From contig KV423989.1 of the NCBI GenBank assembly GCA_001632435.1, positions 84,685-148,684 of the forward strand: a stretch of 64,000 bases of DNA, written 5' to 3'. The notes under the pieces were generated by a model. The model was not told the origin of the DNA. It saw nothing but the letters and a program-made list of their open reading frames with translations, and searched no databases. Position numbers and translations under genes: made by a program. Shown piece by piece: positions 1-10,897 of this stretch (position 1 is its first letter; every line of letters starts with the position of its first letter). The stretch comes from Calocera cornea HHB12733 (taxonomy: Eukaryota; Basidiomycota; Dacrymycetes; Dacrymycetales; Dacrymycetaceae).

Positions 1-577
1 TCGTCGTCGTAGTGGAACGTCTTGACGTACAGCTCCTCGAGGCTCGGGGCGAGGAACAGCAGCACATTATTCAGGTGCTCCGCCTCCAGCGTCGTATAAT
101 GCAAGCTCCTGAGCCCGGGCAGGAGCGCGCTGGTCCGGGTGAGACTGGCGATGGACGTCAGGGAGAGGTGCGCGTAGTCGTCGTTCAGCTCCTCGGAGAG
201 GCCCTCCTCGTCGCACCCGTTTGTGAGGTCCAGGTCGAGCGTCTGCACGAGCGGCGCATACATTTGGAATCGCCGCCAGCGCGAGGCGATCGAGAAGTTG
301 CGTTTTGACGTCTGGGCGCGGGGTCAGCACTGCATGGCATGCACTCCTCACATATGATACGGGGAGGACGCACGGCGGTGGGGGACTTGACCTCGTCCGT
401 GTCGAGGAAGAGGTTGACGAGGCACATGAGCGCGTCGGTGTCGACGCTCGCCCATAGCTGGCTTGCTGCTGGGAAGAAGAAGAAGCCGGAGGTGCGGAGG
501 AGGACTGCGAGCTCGTCGTGTGCGAGGTGGGAGAAGATGAGCTGGAGGATCTCGGGGATTTGCAGGGCGCGGTGCAT
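1..577 (-). CDS. F-box protein (3' end beyond window)
   Basis: Probable substrate-recognition subunit of an SCF ubiquitin ligase. The ATG at 577 opens exon 1 (374-577). A 62-nt GT-AG intron (312-373) joins in phase 0 to exon 2 (311 to the window edge). Residues 3-45 look like an F-box: LQIPEILQLIFSHL, then a leucine/alanine-rich helix and a conserved Trp (QLW). Exon 2 continues with RWRRFQMYAPLVQTLDLDL and leucine-rich text, as in the large family of Agaricomycete F-box proteins with a degenerate LRR-like tail. The target is unknown and the C terminus is missing. Divergent from the RTT109 gene. F-box identity is seen in the sequence; ligase membership is family inference. Confidence 0.8.
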
Positions 578-1303
578 CCTGCGTGGGCTGCGTGCCGCTT
601 GGGAGGAGTGGGGGCTCCTCCTGCTCGGGAGGAGGGTGCTAGGTCGGGGCTGGTGGTGGTGCTGACGATGCTGGAACGGTCGGTAATAGGCCAGTGACGG
701 GAGGTGATAGCGGCGGGGGGGAGTACACGGCGGTGCGAGAGAGAGAGAGAGAGGGAGGGAGAGAGAGAGGGGAGAGGGGGAGGATGCGGGCCCAGTAAGA
801 GTGTGTGCCCGTCGGTGCCCTGTGTGTGCCGTCCTTGTCCTGTCGTCCTCTGCGAGTCGCCCTCCTGCTCCGTTTCCGTTGCGCCTGTCGTCGGCCCCCC
901 GCCCCGCCCAGACCGCCCCCGCGGCCCGCACGGCGCGCGGCGCGGGGGCATTGCTTCCGCCAGCACCGCCACCGTCTATACACGCAGCCTTGGGCCCAGG
1001 ACGGTATTCAGTTCGGGACCGGGGGGATACAGTAGTAACACCGAACGGGGCCCGGCGGGATGAGGCCGCGGGACGCTATTGAGTTCTGGACTGGGGTGGC
1101 ATGGAAGGACTCGCCCTGGTGCAAGGTTCAATCCAGGCGTGGCGAGGGACCCTCACGTGACTTGCACGTGCAGAGGGGGAACCCGATCAGCGCCCGATCC
1201 CTCTCTCCGCGGATCCAGTACAGGAGGGTGGCTGCATCACGTGACTGAGACGTGGACCCGTCCGTGCCCTGCTGCTCTGTTCGCTCCCTCCCACCCGACC
1301 GCT
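578..1303. other. Divergent intergenic/promoter region
   Basis: This 726-bp gap lies between two divergently transcribed genes. It holds a purine-rich GA tract (listed separately) that reads as a pyrimidine tract on the F-box coding strand, as is common in fungal promoters. No convincing gene is seen on either strand; the open frames here are low-complexity. Confidence 0.6.
736..780. repeat. GA/CT microsatellite tract
   Basis: Imperfect GA dinucleotide run with GGGA interruptions, about 45 bp, located 160-200 bp upstream of the F-box ATG. On the coding strand it is CT-rich. Confidence 0.85.
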
Positions 1304-3199
1304 ATGCCCCTCCCCGCCCCGCTCCGGGCGCTGCAGCCGCTCCCGCTGCGCACGCACATCCTCGACGGGCTGTCCCTCCTCCCGGGGTCGCGCGAGCTCC
1401 ACCTCGTCGTCCTCGTCACGCCCCCCCGACGGCATGCGGCCCTCTTCCCATATGCGCGGCCGAGGGTCCGGGGCTGGGTGCAGGACGTCCTGCTGCTCGT
1501 GTTTGAGCGCGGGCAGCAGCAGCAGCACAAGGCATGCACCGTCGCCCTCTCAGCCACGCTCTACCTCCTCCCCACCACCGCCTCCGCAATCCTCTACATC
1601 TCAAAACTAGACACCTCCGGCCTCTCCCCCTCCTCCCTCCCCTCCCCAGCCCCCCTCCTCGCCCACGCCCTCCTCACCCACCTCGCCCTCCCCGCCCACC
1701 GCCCAGCCCCAACCCTCTGGATACACATCTTCGCCCGCGCACAGGGCCAGTACCTCTTCCCCAATTCCTCCGAGAACGGCGTCAAGCGCGTGCTGGGCGA
1801 CCAGAGGCTGTGCGCATGGTGGAAGCACATCCTCGACCGCGTCGTGGCCGCCGTCCTGCCTCATCCCACTGCACTGCCGCTCGAGGCGAATGGCGCGGCT
1901 CTGAACGGGCACGCTCCGCCTCAACCCAGCACGTCCGCGACGCAGGAGGAAACCGCGGCGGTGCACACACCGGCAGCAGCAGACGAGTACGGCGCCTTCT
2001 ACCTCCTCCCGGGCTACTCAGCACTCGAAGCCGCGCGTCTCCTGTCCCGCACCTCTCGCCCGCTCCCCTCCGACCCCGCCCCGGCACCCGCTCCACCGCC
2101 CATCCACTGGACCTACGGCCACCCCTACTCCCCCTCCCGCCTTTCCGCCCGCGTCCCGCCCCCCGCGGGGCTCGGCTACGCACAGGGCATCGCCGGCCTC
2201 ATACCGAGCTTCGAGGACGACCCCAAGACCCGGTTTGTCCAGGAGCTCGCGAGCGACGTCGACCCCCTCGCGGCTGTCCCGCGCAAGCGCCCCACCGGCA
2301 CCGGCTCTCTCAAGTCCGGCCCGGCGTCGCCCAGGAAACGGCAGCGCACGGAGGAGGGCGATGCGCCCCCGTCCCGCGGCTCGAGCCAGCGGGCCGACTC
2401 TGACCAGAACGTACCCGACGGCAAAGACAGCAAAGAGCCCAAATCGAAGGCGGTCCACGAGCCCGGGGCGGAGGAGAAGGCGCTGGCGCGAACGGGCGTC
2501 GACGAGTTCTGGGAGCTTGTGCCCCATCGGCAGGAGTGCTCTACCGGCGCCGTCACGGCCTTTTTCGTGCTCGTCTTTCCCCCGCCTCCTGATACGGGGG
2601 CAGCAGCTCCCGTTCTGTCGGAGCCCGGCGCACGCTCGACCGGGCCGTCAGGGCCGTTGGAGCCGGACTCGCACGCAGCCAAACCGCTGAACAGCACCCA
2701 TCCCCAGCCCCAGCCCCAGGCCCAGCAGCAGCAGCAGAAACCGGACGACCCCACCGCGCCCGCGCCCCTCGCGGGACAAGTGAGCCCAGCGGTGCTCGGC
2801 CGCGTGTGCACGGCCCTGCTCGACCTGGACTTTGGAAGTGTTGAGCGCGGGTACAGGGCGAGTGCGGTGCTGGACGAGCTGGTCAGGGTGCTTTGTGCGA
2901 GTGTGGGCGGGGGCGGCGGGCCGGCGACGGGGGCCACCGCGGGTACAGGGGTGGTACAGGGTGATGAAGGCGCGGAGAGAGTGCTTGGAGAGGGAGAAGG
3001 AGAAGGAGCAGGGGGCGGCGTAGTGCCGGACCGGGGTGAGGCAGAGGCGGAGGACATGTACTCAAAGTACATCTCCGCGTCGATCACGCTGCACAACCCG
3101 CTCCCGCCGCGGCGGGCCACCGAGCCGCCCGTGCAGCCTCCAGTCGTGAACGTGCTGCAGGTGAAGAAGAAGCGGCGGCCTGCGCCGGGGACGGGCTGA
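1304..3199 (+). CDS. RTT109: Histone acetyltransferase Rtt109 (KAT11 family)
   Basis: Predicted 631-aa nuclear acetyltransferase. In fungi Rtt109 acetylates newly made histone H3, notably Lys56, with Asf1/Vps75 chaperones, for replication-coupled nucleosome assembly. Single exon from the ATG at 1304. Family landmarks in order: a hydrophobic N-terminal half with LYISKLDTSG (about 97-106), the hallmark FARAQGQYLFPNS (143-155), KRVLGDQRLCAWW (161-173), the WTYGHPYS stretch, PSFEDDPKTRF, and FWELVPHRQECSTG near the middle. Low-complexity inserts (Pro/Gln/Gly/Glu runs) separate the blocks and make the protein longer than yeast Rtt109 (about 436 aa). A basic patch (PRKRQR) and a C-terminal KKKRR suggest nuclear import. 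Identity rests on several motifs in correct order; activity is inferred. Confidence 0.85.
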   Translation: MPLPAPLRALQPLPLRTHILDGLSLLPGSRELHLVVLVTPPRRHAALFPYARPRVRGWVQDVLLLVFERGQQQQHKACTVALSATLYLLPTTASAILYISKLDTSGLSPSSLPSPAPLLAHALLTHLALPAHRPAPTLWIHIFARAQGQYLFPNSSENGVKRVLGDQRLCAWWKHILDRVVAAVLPHPTALPLEANGAALNGHAPPQPSTSATQEETAAVHTPAAADEYGAFYLLPGYSALEAARLLSRTSRPLPSDPAPAPAPPPIHWTYGHPYSPSRLSARVPPPAGLGYAQGIAGLIPSFEDDPKTRFVQELASDVDPLAAVPRKRPTGTGSLKSGPASPRKRQRTEEGDAPPSRGSSQRADSDQNVPDGKDSKEPKSKAVHEPGAEEKALARTGVDEFWELVPHRQECSTGAVTAFFVLVFPPPPDTGAAAPVLSEPGARSTGPSGPLEPDSHAAKPLNSTHPQPQPQAQQQQQKPDDPTAPAPLAGQVSPAVLGRVCTALLDLDFGSVERGYRASAVLDELVRVLCASVGGGGGPATGATAGTGVVQGDEGAERVLGEGEGEGAGGGVVPDRGEAEAEDMYSKYISASITLHNPLPPRRATEPPVQPPVVNVLQVKKKRRPAPGTG

Positions 3200-3670
3200 G
3201 AGAAGTGTACGGCGGAATGGAATGTTGATTGACTTATAGTACTGATCTTGATGCTGTATTCCTACGTTATCTAAGGATTGGGTATTTGTTTGCTTATCTA
3301 CATAGTTATGTATTCGGGAAGTGCCGACGAACTCGGATGCGCTGAAGCACGTGAGTCACGAGACTTGTCCCTCATCGCCGACCGCACGATCCCTTGGTGC
3401 CGTCGCTGATGCTCCAGCGCTCGCAGAGATAGGATTGCGCTTCTTCAGCGCCGCATGGTCCCCCTCGCATGGGACAACGATGGGATCGACATGAACGCCC
3501 GCTGATCTCGGAGGTGTGACGTCACTGGTCAGCATGGCAATGTCGGTCGGTCTATTAATGGGCTATTGGGCTCGTTGGGCAATCTTAAACGGCGCTCTTA
3601 TTCCCCTCCTCCCCTCTGTCCTCTTCGTACTCTCCCAAAACTCAGTCTGCCCACAGTTGGCAACAAGAAC
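3200..3670. other. Intergenic region
   Basis: 471 bp between RTT109 and the methyltransferase gene. AT-richer than the flanking coding sequence. I see no gene, repeat or RNA here; it should hold the RTT109 terminator and the methyltransferase promoter. Confidence 0.6.
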
Positions 3671-4712
3671 ATGTCCGCCCCGCAAAGTCAGACCGAATCA
3701 GCCGAAACAGCCTCCAAGCAGGACACCTTCCGGCAGGGCGTCCTCTCCAAGTGGCCCGAGGGCGGGGAGGGGTACCACCCCACGGCGGCTGAGCTCGACT
3801 TCCTCCGCCGGGCCACGGGGCTCACGGACGAGGCCGGGCTCAGGCGGCACGTCGAGGCGCTCAGGGAGAAGGCGCTCAACGTCTTCCCCTTCACGTGTAT
3901 CTTCCTGTACATGTTTGCTACGTGCGTAGCCGCGCTCCTTGCGGTTGGACAGGCCGCATTCCATTTGCATTTGCGTCTGTGCTGAGTTAGCCGCAGGACG
4001 AGCATCAGCCGCCCCGGCGGGTACGGGAAGGCGCTGCTGCTGGGCAAGCAGCGGGAGGGCGCGATCCTCCTCGACGTCGGTTGTTGCTTTGGCGGCGATG
4101 TGAGGATGGCCGCTCTGGACGGGTTCCCCCCCGAGCAGATTGTGGGGACCGATCTGCACGCAGAGGTGCGCTTCGCACGCGAGGTTTATTCTCGACGGAG
4201 CTAATGGGCGCGCAGTTCTGGGACCTTGGCTTCGAGCTGTTTCGCGATAGCAAGGAAACGATGCCGGCCACGTTCCTCCCTGGCGACTTCTTTGACCCGT
4301 CCTTCCTGTCTCCTACTGCTCCCGGTACGCTGGAATCGACGACCCCGCTCTCCCACGTCAAGACGCTTACCGAGCTGCACGGCCGAGTCAGCGCGATGCA
4401 CGCTGCCAACTTCTTCCATCGCGCGAGAAGCAAGCGGAGGCCATCACACGTCTGGCCGAGCTGATGCTGCTTCAGCCTGGAAGCGTCGCCTTTGGCCACC
4501 AGCTAGCGGCGGAGGAAGAGGGGGTTGGGCAGCATCTCGGAAAGTGGGCGCATAATATCGAAAGCTGGTCGGCGGTGTGGAAGCAGGCGTTGCGTGATGC
4601 TGGGTGGAGAGGAGGCATTGACGTGCAGGCTGAGCTTGTGGAAGAGTCGGAGTGGATGAAGAACTTTGGCGTGGGTACCCACTTGATGTGGTGGACAGTG
4701 GAACTGGTATAG
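3671..4712 (+). pseudogene. SAM-dependent methyltransferase, frameshifted in last exon
   Basis: Paralog of the intact gene at 21182-22194. Exons 3671-3906, 3997-4165 and 4216-4712 match that gene's structure. The SAM-binding loop ILLDVGCCFGGD and the following DGFPPEQIVGTDL are present, then FWDLGFELF, and at the C terminus GKWAHNIESW and GVGTHLMWW. In the last exon, just after NFF at about 4418, the frame shifts: compared with the paralog (FFHLFSRE) about 7 nt are missing, and the original frame stops at 4464. A short extra intron from about 4388 to 4426 could hide the shift but would delete a conserved block. Most likely a recent pseudogene or a sequencing error. The family is common next to fungal terpenoid and polyketide genes; the substrate is unknown. 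Confidence 0.65.
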
Positions 4713-5279
4713 ACGAGGTTGGACGGAACAAGACGCATCGCCGATGGCGCAGACAACAATTGGTAGCGGTTTAGGGTCGATTAGCGGTCCGAAGTGGTAA
4801 AGAGCTGGAGTTGAACGTGTGAAAGTAGGGAAACCACCGATAACATGATTCACCTCTGACAGTTTGAGGCTCGAAATAAGGACACGCACTTGTTCGTCTT
4901 CGCACCAAATGGATGTCACCTTTGCTCGAGCCCAGCGAGCACGGTGCACACTGGAACGTTTACCACTTCAACCCTCAGCAATCTGGGTTGCGCCAAACTA
5001 GTGACTAGAATCAGAAGCGAAGGTAGGGGAGAGCGCCAAAGCTATTATTAGTTAAGCGGGAACGTCACAACATATGCGGTACTTCCGACACCATCACTTA
5101 CGTAAGCTGTTCATTGATGGGCAAGCCGGCACGGCCCTGACCGGGTGAGAACGCGGAGGATGGGGCCCCCACTGACTTCACGGAACCCATCAAAACGTTG
5201 TCAGCCTGACAAAAAAAGGGGGTACTTAGCAGACTTGTTCGTTCTGTGACTCCTGTCGACCATTACGTTACCTGTCAAA
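4713..5279. other. Intergenic region
   Basis: 567 bp between the frameshifted methyltransferase and the first P450. Moderately AT-rich, with no gene or repeat recognised. The end nearest 5280 should hold the P450 promoter. Confidence 0.6.
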
Positions 5280-7071
5280 ATGCTCTCGCTACCATTCAAT
5301 CTCTCATGGTCCGTTATACTTATCGGCACAATCTTGCTCTATGGCATTAGTCGTGCTGCTCAGTACTACCAGGACCGGCGGGTGAGACTGTCCTTAGGCG
5401 CTATCCTCGCTCACATGGTGACGGTTTTCTAGAGTACTTCTTTCCTTCCTGGAATGGTATTCTTAGCCTCGAATTTCTCCCTCCCTGGTGCTCTGCTGCC
5501 CGGTAGCGACTGGATCCCAGGACTGATTGTCAACTGGAAGTGGAGGCACACGATGTACAAAGCGTCTCCAATCGATATGACCAGCATCCTTGGTGTTTTC
5601 ACCGGCCATCCCGTCTTGATGACCAATTCGCCAGAGGTCTCCAAGCAGATACTTGGGAATAAAGCTCCATTCGACAAATTCCAGGAGAGTGTGAATAGCT
5701 TCGCAGCCTTTGGAGAAAACGTATTCGCCACCATGCAAGAGGATTGGCCGCGACACCGCAAAGCTGTAGCCCCAGGCTTCAATGGACGACTTTACGCCTC
5801 GGTGTGGAACGAAACTGTTAACACATACTATGATTGCATGGCAACGGAGAAGTGGGAGAAAGAGCCGGAATTCATTATGCCCGCCGTACCGGCGGTCACT
5901 TCGAAGGTAGCTCGTCAACCAATGCCCTTCATGCGATCGTCCTCAACGCGCGGCTTCCCTCCAGTTTGCCCTTTACCTTATTGCTAAATGTGGGTTCGGT
6001 ATCCACCTTGCGTGGAACGAGGACGTGAGCGAGCGGATCAAGGGCATGTCTCTTCCCGAATGCTTCGACGTGACGAGCAGATCCATCCTATTCTTGGCCT
6101 TCCTACCGCATTGGACGTATCGTTTGCCAATTCCGGCGTGCGTCGACTTGATTCAACTCCCTTCCTCTGCTAATCATCATCGCCAGTCTGCGGCGCTTAT
6201 TCGAAGCTATCAATGTCCTGGAGAGCATCCTCCAAGGCATAATTGACACTCGACGGATAGCAGGAGCTTCCAATGACAGCGAGTCCAAAGACATCTTCAG
6301 CCTTCTTCTGGCCGCGAATGAGAGGGAGAAAGGGAGCAAAGGCGCCCTTTCCGATCGGGAATTGGTCAGCAATGTGTTCATATTGCTTCTAGCAGGTCAC
6401 GGTACGCGAAGTCGACTTTGCACTGGCTTCCCTTACTCATATGCAATCCAGAGACGACTAGTAAAGCACTTGCGGCAACCCTCGGCGAGCTTGCGTGTCA
6501 TCCAGAGTATCAACAACGTGCCTATGACGAAGTCGTGGCAGTTATTCCCCATGGAAAGGACCCAGTGAGCACACCGTCCTTCGATTTTGGCCGCGCTTTG
6601 ACTCCTCTCTCAACAGACATATGACGACTGCGATCGCCTGCAGTTTGTTCAGGGATGCTTCCAGGAGGGTCTGCGCATGTATCGTACACATATTCCAGTT
6701 AAAGCGTCGCTCTCCTAGCTTATCTCTGTTGCAGCCCCCGCACTGACAACCTTTCGCCGACCCGTCGAGGACACCATCCTGCAAGTACCCAACAAGCAGG
6801 GGGTATCTGTACCACTGCAAGTTCCAAAGGGACAGGCTATCGCCATCGATGTCTGCGGCATAGCGTACAACGATCGTGTTTATCTGGACCCATACACCTA
6901 CAAGCCAGAGCGGTGGCTCGACCCTGCAACAGAGCCCCTCCTGGCGTTCTCTTACGGATCGCGCGTCTGTATCGGCCGCAGATTTACTATGGTAGAAACC
7001 ACCGCGGTGATTGCCCTGCTCATTAGGGACTACAAGATGGAGCCTGTGCTGCAGGAGGGACAGACGGTAGA

Positions 7072-7079
7072 GCAGTGGC
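7072..7079 (+). repeat. hAT target-site duplication, left copy
   Basis: GCAGTGGC, repeated exactly at 9858-9865. An 8-bp duplication is diagnostic of the hAT superfamily. Confidence 0.95.
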
Positions 7080-7118
7080 TAGGGATGGGCGTGGTCCGGT
7101 TCAGTTCAGTTTGGTCCA

Positions 7119-7214
7119 GGACCGGTCCATGGTTTTCGAAGGATACCGGTTCTTGGTTTGGTCCTGGTTCTGGTCCAGTTCAGGACCGGTCCAGGACTGG
7201 TCCAGGACCGGTTC
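7119..7214. repeat. hAT subterminal repeats, left
   Basis: Array of GGTCCAGGACC-like units. The perfect palindrome GGACCGGTCC occurs at 7119-7128 and 7183-7192, with a variant at 7205-7214. Probable transposase-binding sites. Confidence 0.8.
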
Positions 7215-7233
7215 TTGGTATGTATTCAGCTAT

Positions 7234-9661
7234 CTACACCTCGGACAACTGCTCATCTGCCTCATCGTCCCAGGTCTCCTGGAGAATATCAGCATCAAGC
7301 TGTGACCTATGTGCTGCATTCACTGCTTCCCGCTCCTCTTTGGTGAGTGTTGACAGGCGTTCTTTGCGGTATGCGGTCTTGAGGAACTGCAGAGCTTCAA
7401 AGTGAGATGGAGTAAGTCGATTTCGGTTTCGTGTGTCTGTATTGGATGCGCTGCTCCAGACACGTTCAACAGCTGTTGCCGCACCTTGAATAGCAAGATA
7501 GTCAAGAGCCATGCGAGAGAGGATTGGGTAGACAGATTGGCGCATATACCAGTACTCAAGTGCCTCGGGACCACCAGCATCTGGGTGCGGAGTTGGATCT
7601 TCCTTGATATAGCGCTGCCATTCACTGGCAGTTGGTTGGCCGGAGTTGTACAAGTCTCCCCAGACTGGGTTGAGGGACTTCGGCATCTCAACTGGGGCAA
7701 GCTGTTGCGGCTTGTAGTTCTTCTCGTATGTCGCCATGAAGGAGCCAAATGCTTGCTGAGCAAGTGTTTCGTTTGGGTTGCCAGGTACTTTGTCCGACCA
7801 CCATTTGTTGAGATACCGCATCTTCACGTATGGTGTCAGGATCATTGCAATGGCATATGCATCCGTCTTCTCCATCTCGAGATAGTAGATACCAAGCTTT
7901 GCAATTCCCGCTTTCAGAACACTGCACATCTCTGGATCGGCCTTGTACTTCCCCTCCTCAAGCTTCTCCCAGGCGTCCATAGGGTATTCAATTGCAGGTA
8001 TGGCAAGGTGCAGTGTTGGCTGGCGATCAGCTGATAGGAGTTGCTGTCCTTCGTGGGCAATTTCAAGGACTTCGGCAACCTGCTGAATACGCTGCCACCC
8101 CTGAGAGGAGATACGGAAGCGTGCCAGCTTCTCAGCATGCTCTGTATACAGGAATACAGCCTCAAGAGAGGAGCGCAGCTCCAGGGCACGCTTGAGCATG
8201 AGATATGTACTCGACCAGCGAGTGCGCACATCCAAGACTAGCTCAAGTGCCCCGGCAATCTCTCCCTTCTCATCCCGACGCAGTTTTCGTTGGATTGCCT
8301 GGGCATTCTGAAAGGCTTCACGTCGGAGTGAAGAGGAGCGAAGTGCAACAATGAGACCTCGGAGTGCAACAATTGGGTCCTTTAGGTCTTCAGAGCTAAG
8401 CTCTACTGCTGTAGCGACAGCTGCATTCTCGTATGCTGGCTTCTGTACTAGCTTCTTGAGCATATCTCCCACTGCGAGGTTGTAGATATGCGCCATACAC
8501 CGGATGTGATTGGACTTGTGGTCGAAAAGGGCTGGGCTGACACCGTGCAGATGGAGCTGGTCTGTCAGGGCACGCAGCATGGTATCGTTGTTGGAGGCAT
8601 TATCCGTGGTGATCCAACCAATCTGATTGACCATATCGACCTCTTGCATGAAGGTAAACAGGGTGTTTGCCAAGTTCTCGCCGGTATGGGAGCCTCGCAG
8701 GATGCGGAAGCCAATCAGCTCATCACCCAGGTGCCATGTTCCGTGGCTTGTTATGACATAATGAGCTTTGGCGCTAAGATAGGAGCGCATTGACCCATCA
8801 CTCCAAGCATCAACAGTGATACTCTTCCTCCCAGGTGCAGCCCGGAGACGTGCCTTGATTTGTGCCTTTTCATAAGCTGCCTCTCGCACAGCAAGTGTGG
8901 AGAGAGCCCGGCGGCTGGGTAGGTCTCGAGATGCAGCATCTGGACGGAGTAGGCGGACAAGCTCAGCAAGCTCTGGTCGTTCCACAGTGGAAAGTGGTAG
9001 GTCGAGTGCAGCCACAAGGCGAAGGAGTTTGTGGTGCAGTCTGTCCGGACTATAGCGCTCATAGGACTGGACATGGGCATCAAGGCTGGTCTGCTGACTG
9101 CTGGCATCGGAGGGTGTCTGACCCAGTCGTGCTTGGTACTTCTTCCAGATCTCTGGGTGATGGCGTTCTAGATGGCTGCGGAGGGTGCTGGTTCCAGTCT
9201 TCAGGCCCATCTTCCCAGAGGAGGGACGCCAGCCAGGCTTTCTAGCACGTCGCTCTCTATGACCCAGTAAGCAGAGTACACAGGAAAGTGTCAGAGGAGG
9301 CGCACTGGCAAGCCTTACACCACCGCACACCAGTGCTCCCATCTGGCACTGTGTAGTAGGCATGAATCAGAGCCTTTGTCCGCCCAGATTTTGATGCCGG
9401 AACCTCAACATCAGAAGGATCACTGAGCTCAGCGGAGCCAGCAGTCCGCTTGCTGCCTGTTGTCATCTGACTCTTGCCCGTGGTGGGAAACAGTATCTCT
9501 ACCAAGCAATGAGCATCCACCGGATAGCATGGCACAGTCATATCCATACCATCATCATCCAATTCACTGGCAGGGGGGGAACTGAGCGCGCTCTGCACAG
9601 ACTCTGACATGGCGATGATGCTGGAAGACAGCAGAATCTGACCTTCAATGATGTTATCCAT
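7234..9661 (-). CDS. hAT transposase
   Basis: 792-aa transposase encoded by exon 1 (9306-9661) and exon 2 (7234-9256), joined across a 49-nt GT-AG intron (9257-9305) that splits a zinc finger. Order of parts: acidic N terminus; BED-type finger with Cys115, Cys118, His147 and His151/152 (WCKAC, HLERHH); catalytic RNase H-like domain containing ITVDAWSDG and WITTDNASNND; C-terminal hAT dimerisation domain at about 687-750 with RMALDYLAIQG and AVERVWSSA. It should bind the element's ends, excise by hairpin chemistry and reinsert with 8-bp duplications. The ATG at 9661 is the first in frame. No stop codon or frameshift was seen, so the enzyme may be functional. Confidence 0.92.
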
Positions 9662-9705
9662 GGCCTGACGGAGGAAAGCGCAGGAATTTACCTCCGTATT
9701 CTGAA

Positions 9706-9840
9706 CTGGTTCAGGACCGGTCCAGGACCGGTCCAGAACAGTTTCACCTTTTCCAACAATACCGGTTCTGGTTCTGGTTCTGGTTTAAGAACCGGACCAC
9801 AACCAAACCGGAGAACCGCGGTCCTCATAGTCCAGTTCAG
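9706..9840. repeat. hAT subterminal repeats, right
   Basis: Two adjacent GGACCGGTCC palindromes (9714-9723, 9725-9734), then a GGTTCTGGTTCT direct-repeat stretch and further GGACC motifs before the right terminal inverted repeat. Mirrors the left end. Confidence 0.8.
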
Positions 9841-9857
9841 GACCACGCCCATCCCTA

Positions 9858-9865
9858 GCAGTGGC
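9858..9865 (+). repeat. hAT target-site duplication, right copy
   Basis: GCAGTGGC, identical to 7072-7079. P450 coding sequence resumes directly after it at 9866. Confidence 0.95.
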
Positions 9866-10108
9866 ATACGGCGTGGGTGGACAACGTCGAGGCTACGATC
9901 GGGTTCGGTCACAAGAGCTTCCCGTTGAAGATGACGCGCCGTAGCCGCGTCAAATAAACAATATACACAGGTATCGACCAGTTTTTACCCACTCACCACT
10001 CTATATACTACCGCTCACCAGTCTATATAAATAAGTGTCTATATCATCCGGCCCTTCTACAGGGCAAAACCGTCGCTCGCAAGACATTGACTCGGTGTTC
10101 AGCCAGCC

Positions 10109-10897
10109 TCATGCCTTGAGCGTCATGTTCAGCGCAGCGGCCCCCGCATCCCGGCGCACTGAATACTCCATCCTTTCCTTTTGCGCAATAGCCGTATGGG
10201 TGACGATGATCTGATCCAAGATGTCGAGTGCCTCGCGGTTGACGAGCAGCCCGCCAGACCGGGTGTATCGGATGAACAGGCCGCCCTTGTCTCGGATGTC
10301 CCTGACCATCTTGACATCGTTGATATCGATGAGCTGCCATGACAGAGTGGTTAGCGCTCTTCGATGCGGCCGTTGAGATAGTGCTTACCTCGAAGTGGTC
10401 TTCAAGGGGCTTTCCGGGTTGGCTCGCCCATTGCCATGTGTATTCTTGCCCCTTAACTTGGAATGTCCGCTTTCTATCAATCCTCATTACGATCAGTTGC
10501 CTTACTAGGAGAACATACCCCTCCCTTACACTTGCGAGCTCCGATCTAGTGTAAATGAAGGTCCTTTCAGATACTCCCACATCTTGGTCTTCTCCCCGTG
10601 ACTCCATTGTAGCTCCGAGTGGTCGTCCTCATAATGCTTCCAATCGATCTTCGCAACCTCCGTCTCAGATCCATTCTCAACCCGGGTTATAGTCGTGATG
10701 TCCGAACCAAACAACGGCATTGTCGACTTTGTCACAACGGTGTACGACACCGGGCCGTCTTCTTCGGTGATAACGCGTTTCAGCGGGTCGGACCCGGAAA
10801 AGGCGAGGCGTTTTGCATAGGCGAAATCAGGCGCGAGCTGGGCGAGGTCGAACTCGTGCTCGCTCTCAGCTTCGTTTTCGGACTTGAGCAGCCCCAT
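10109..10897 (-). CDS. DUF6593-like basidiomycete protein
   Basis: 225-aa protein from three exons: 10530-10897, 10389-10473 and 10109-10333, with 55-56 nt GT-AG introns in compatible phases. The start is the ATG of MGLLKSENEAESEHEF, matching the paralog at 50609-51384. Pattern: FAYAKRLAFSGSDPLKRVI, then PVSYTVVTK, TTITRVENG, IDWKHYEDDHSELQW and EYTWQW, a beta-rich layout resembling the DUF6593 family, whose function is unknown. The C-terminal exon (SGGLLVNREALDILDQIIV, then ERMEY) is well conserved with the paralog. No signal peptide or membrane helix. It is convergent with the hAT-split P450, and the same convergent P450/DUF pair recurs at 50.6-53.4 kb. Family assignment is by pattern only. 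Confidence 0.75.

Larger units (their letters stand above)
7080..9857 (-). mobile_element. Complete hAT DNA transposon (2,778 bp)
   Basis: Cut-and-paste element with perfect 18-bp terminal inverted repeats (TAGGGATGGGCGTGGTCC at 7080-7097, its complement at 9840-9857) and an 8-bp target duplication. It carries one transposase gene on the minus strand with an intact two-exon reading frame. Subterminal regions hold copies of the palindrome GGACCGGTCC at 7119, 7183, 9714 and 9725, plus degenerate copies, typical of transposase-binding repeats. Intact ends and reading frame suggest a recent, possibly active insertion into the P450 exon. Confidence 0.95.
5280..9957 (+). pseudogene. Cytochrome P450 interrupted by a hAT transposon
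   Basis: ER-anchored monooxygenase gene, broken in its last exon. Exons 5280-5381, 5433-5906, 5965-6137, 6187-6401, 6452-6564, 6617-6683 and 6735-7079 are followed by the hAT element and one copy of its target duplication; coding resumes at 9866-9957. Removing 7080-9865 restores a last exon of 437 nt and a 526-aa protein, the same seven exon lengths as the intact P450 at 51485-53383. Visible motifs: N-terminal membrane helix, AGHETT (I helix, split by an intron), QEGLR (K-helix ExxR), YKPERW, and the heme loop FSYGSRVCIG. The transposon enters just after VEQW, downstream of the heme cysteine, so a transcript reading into it would encode a protein lacking only the normal last 30 residues. Substrate unknown. 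Confidence 0.9.

Noticed and set aside
1115..1150. GGTTCAATCC resembling a tRNA T-loop/B box
   Set aside because: No matching A box, acceptor stem or cloverleaf can be formed around it, so no tRNA is called.
2176..3120. Long open frame antisense to RTT109
   Set aside because: Composition is a Ser/Pro/Gly shadow of the GC-rich sense gene; no motif, and the sense strand has clear family blocks.
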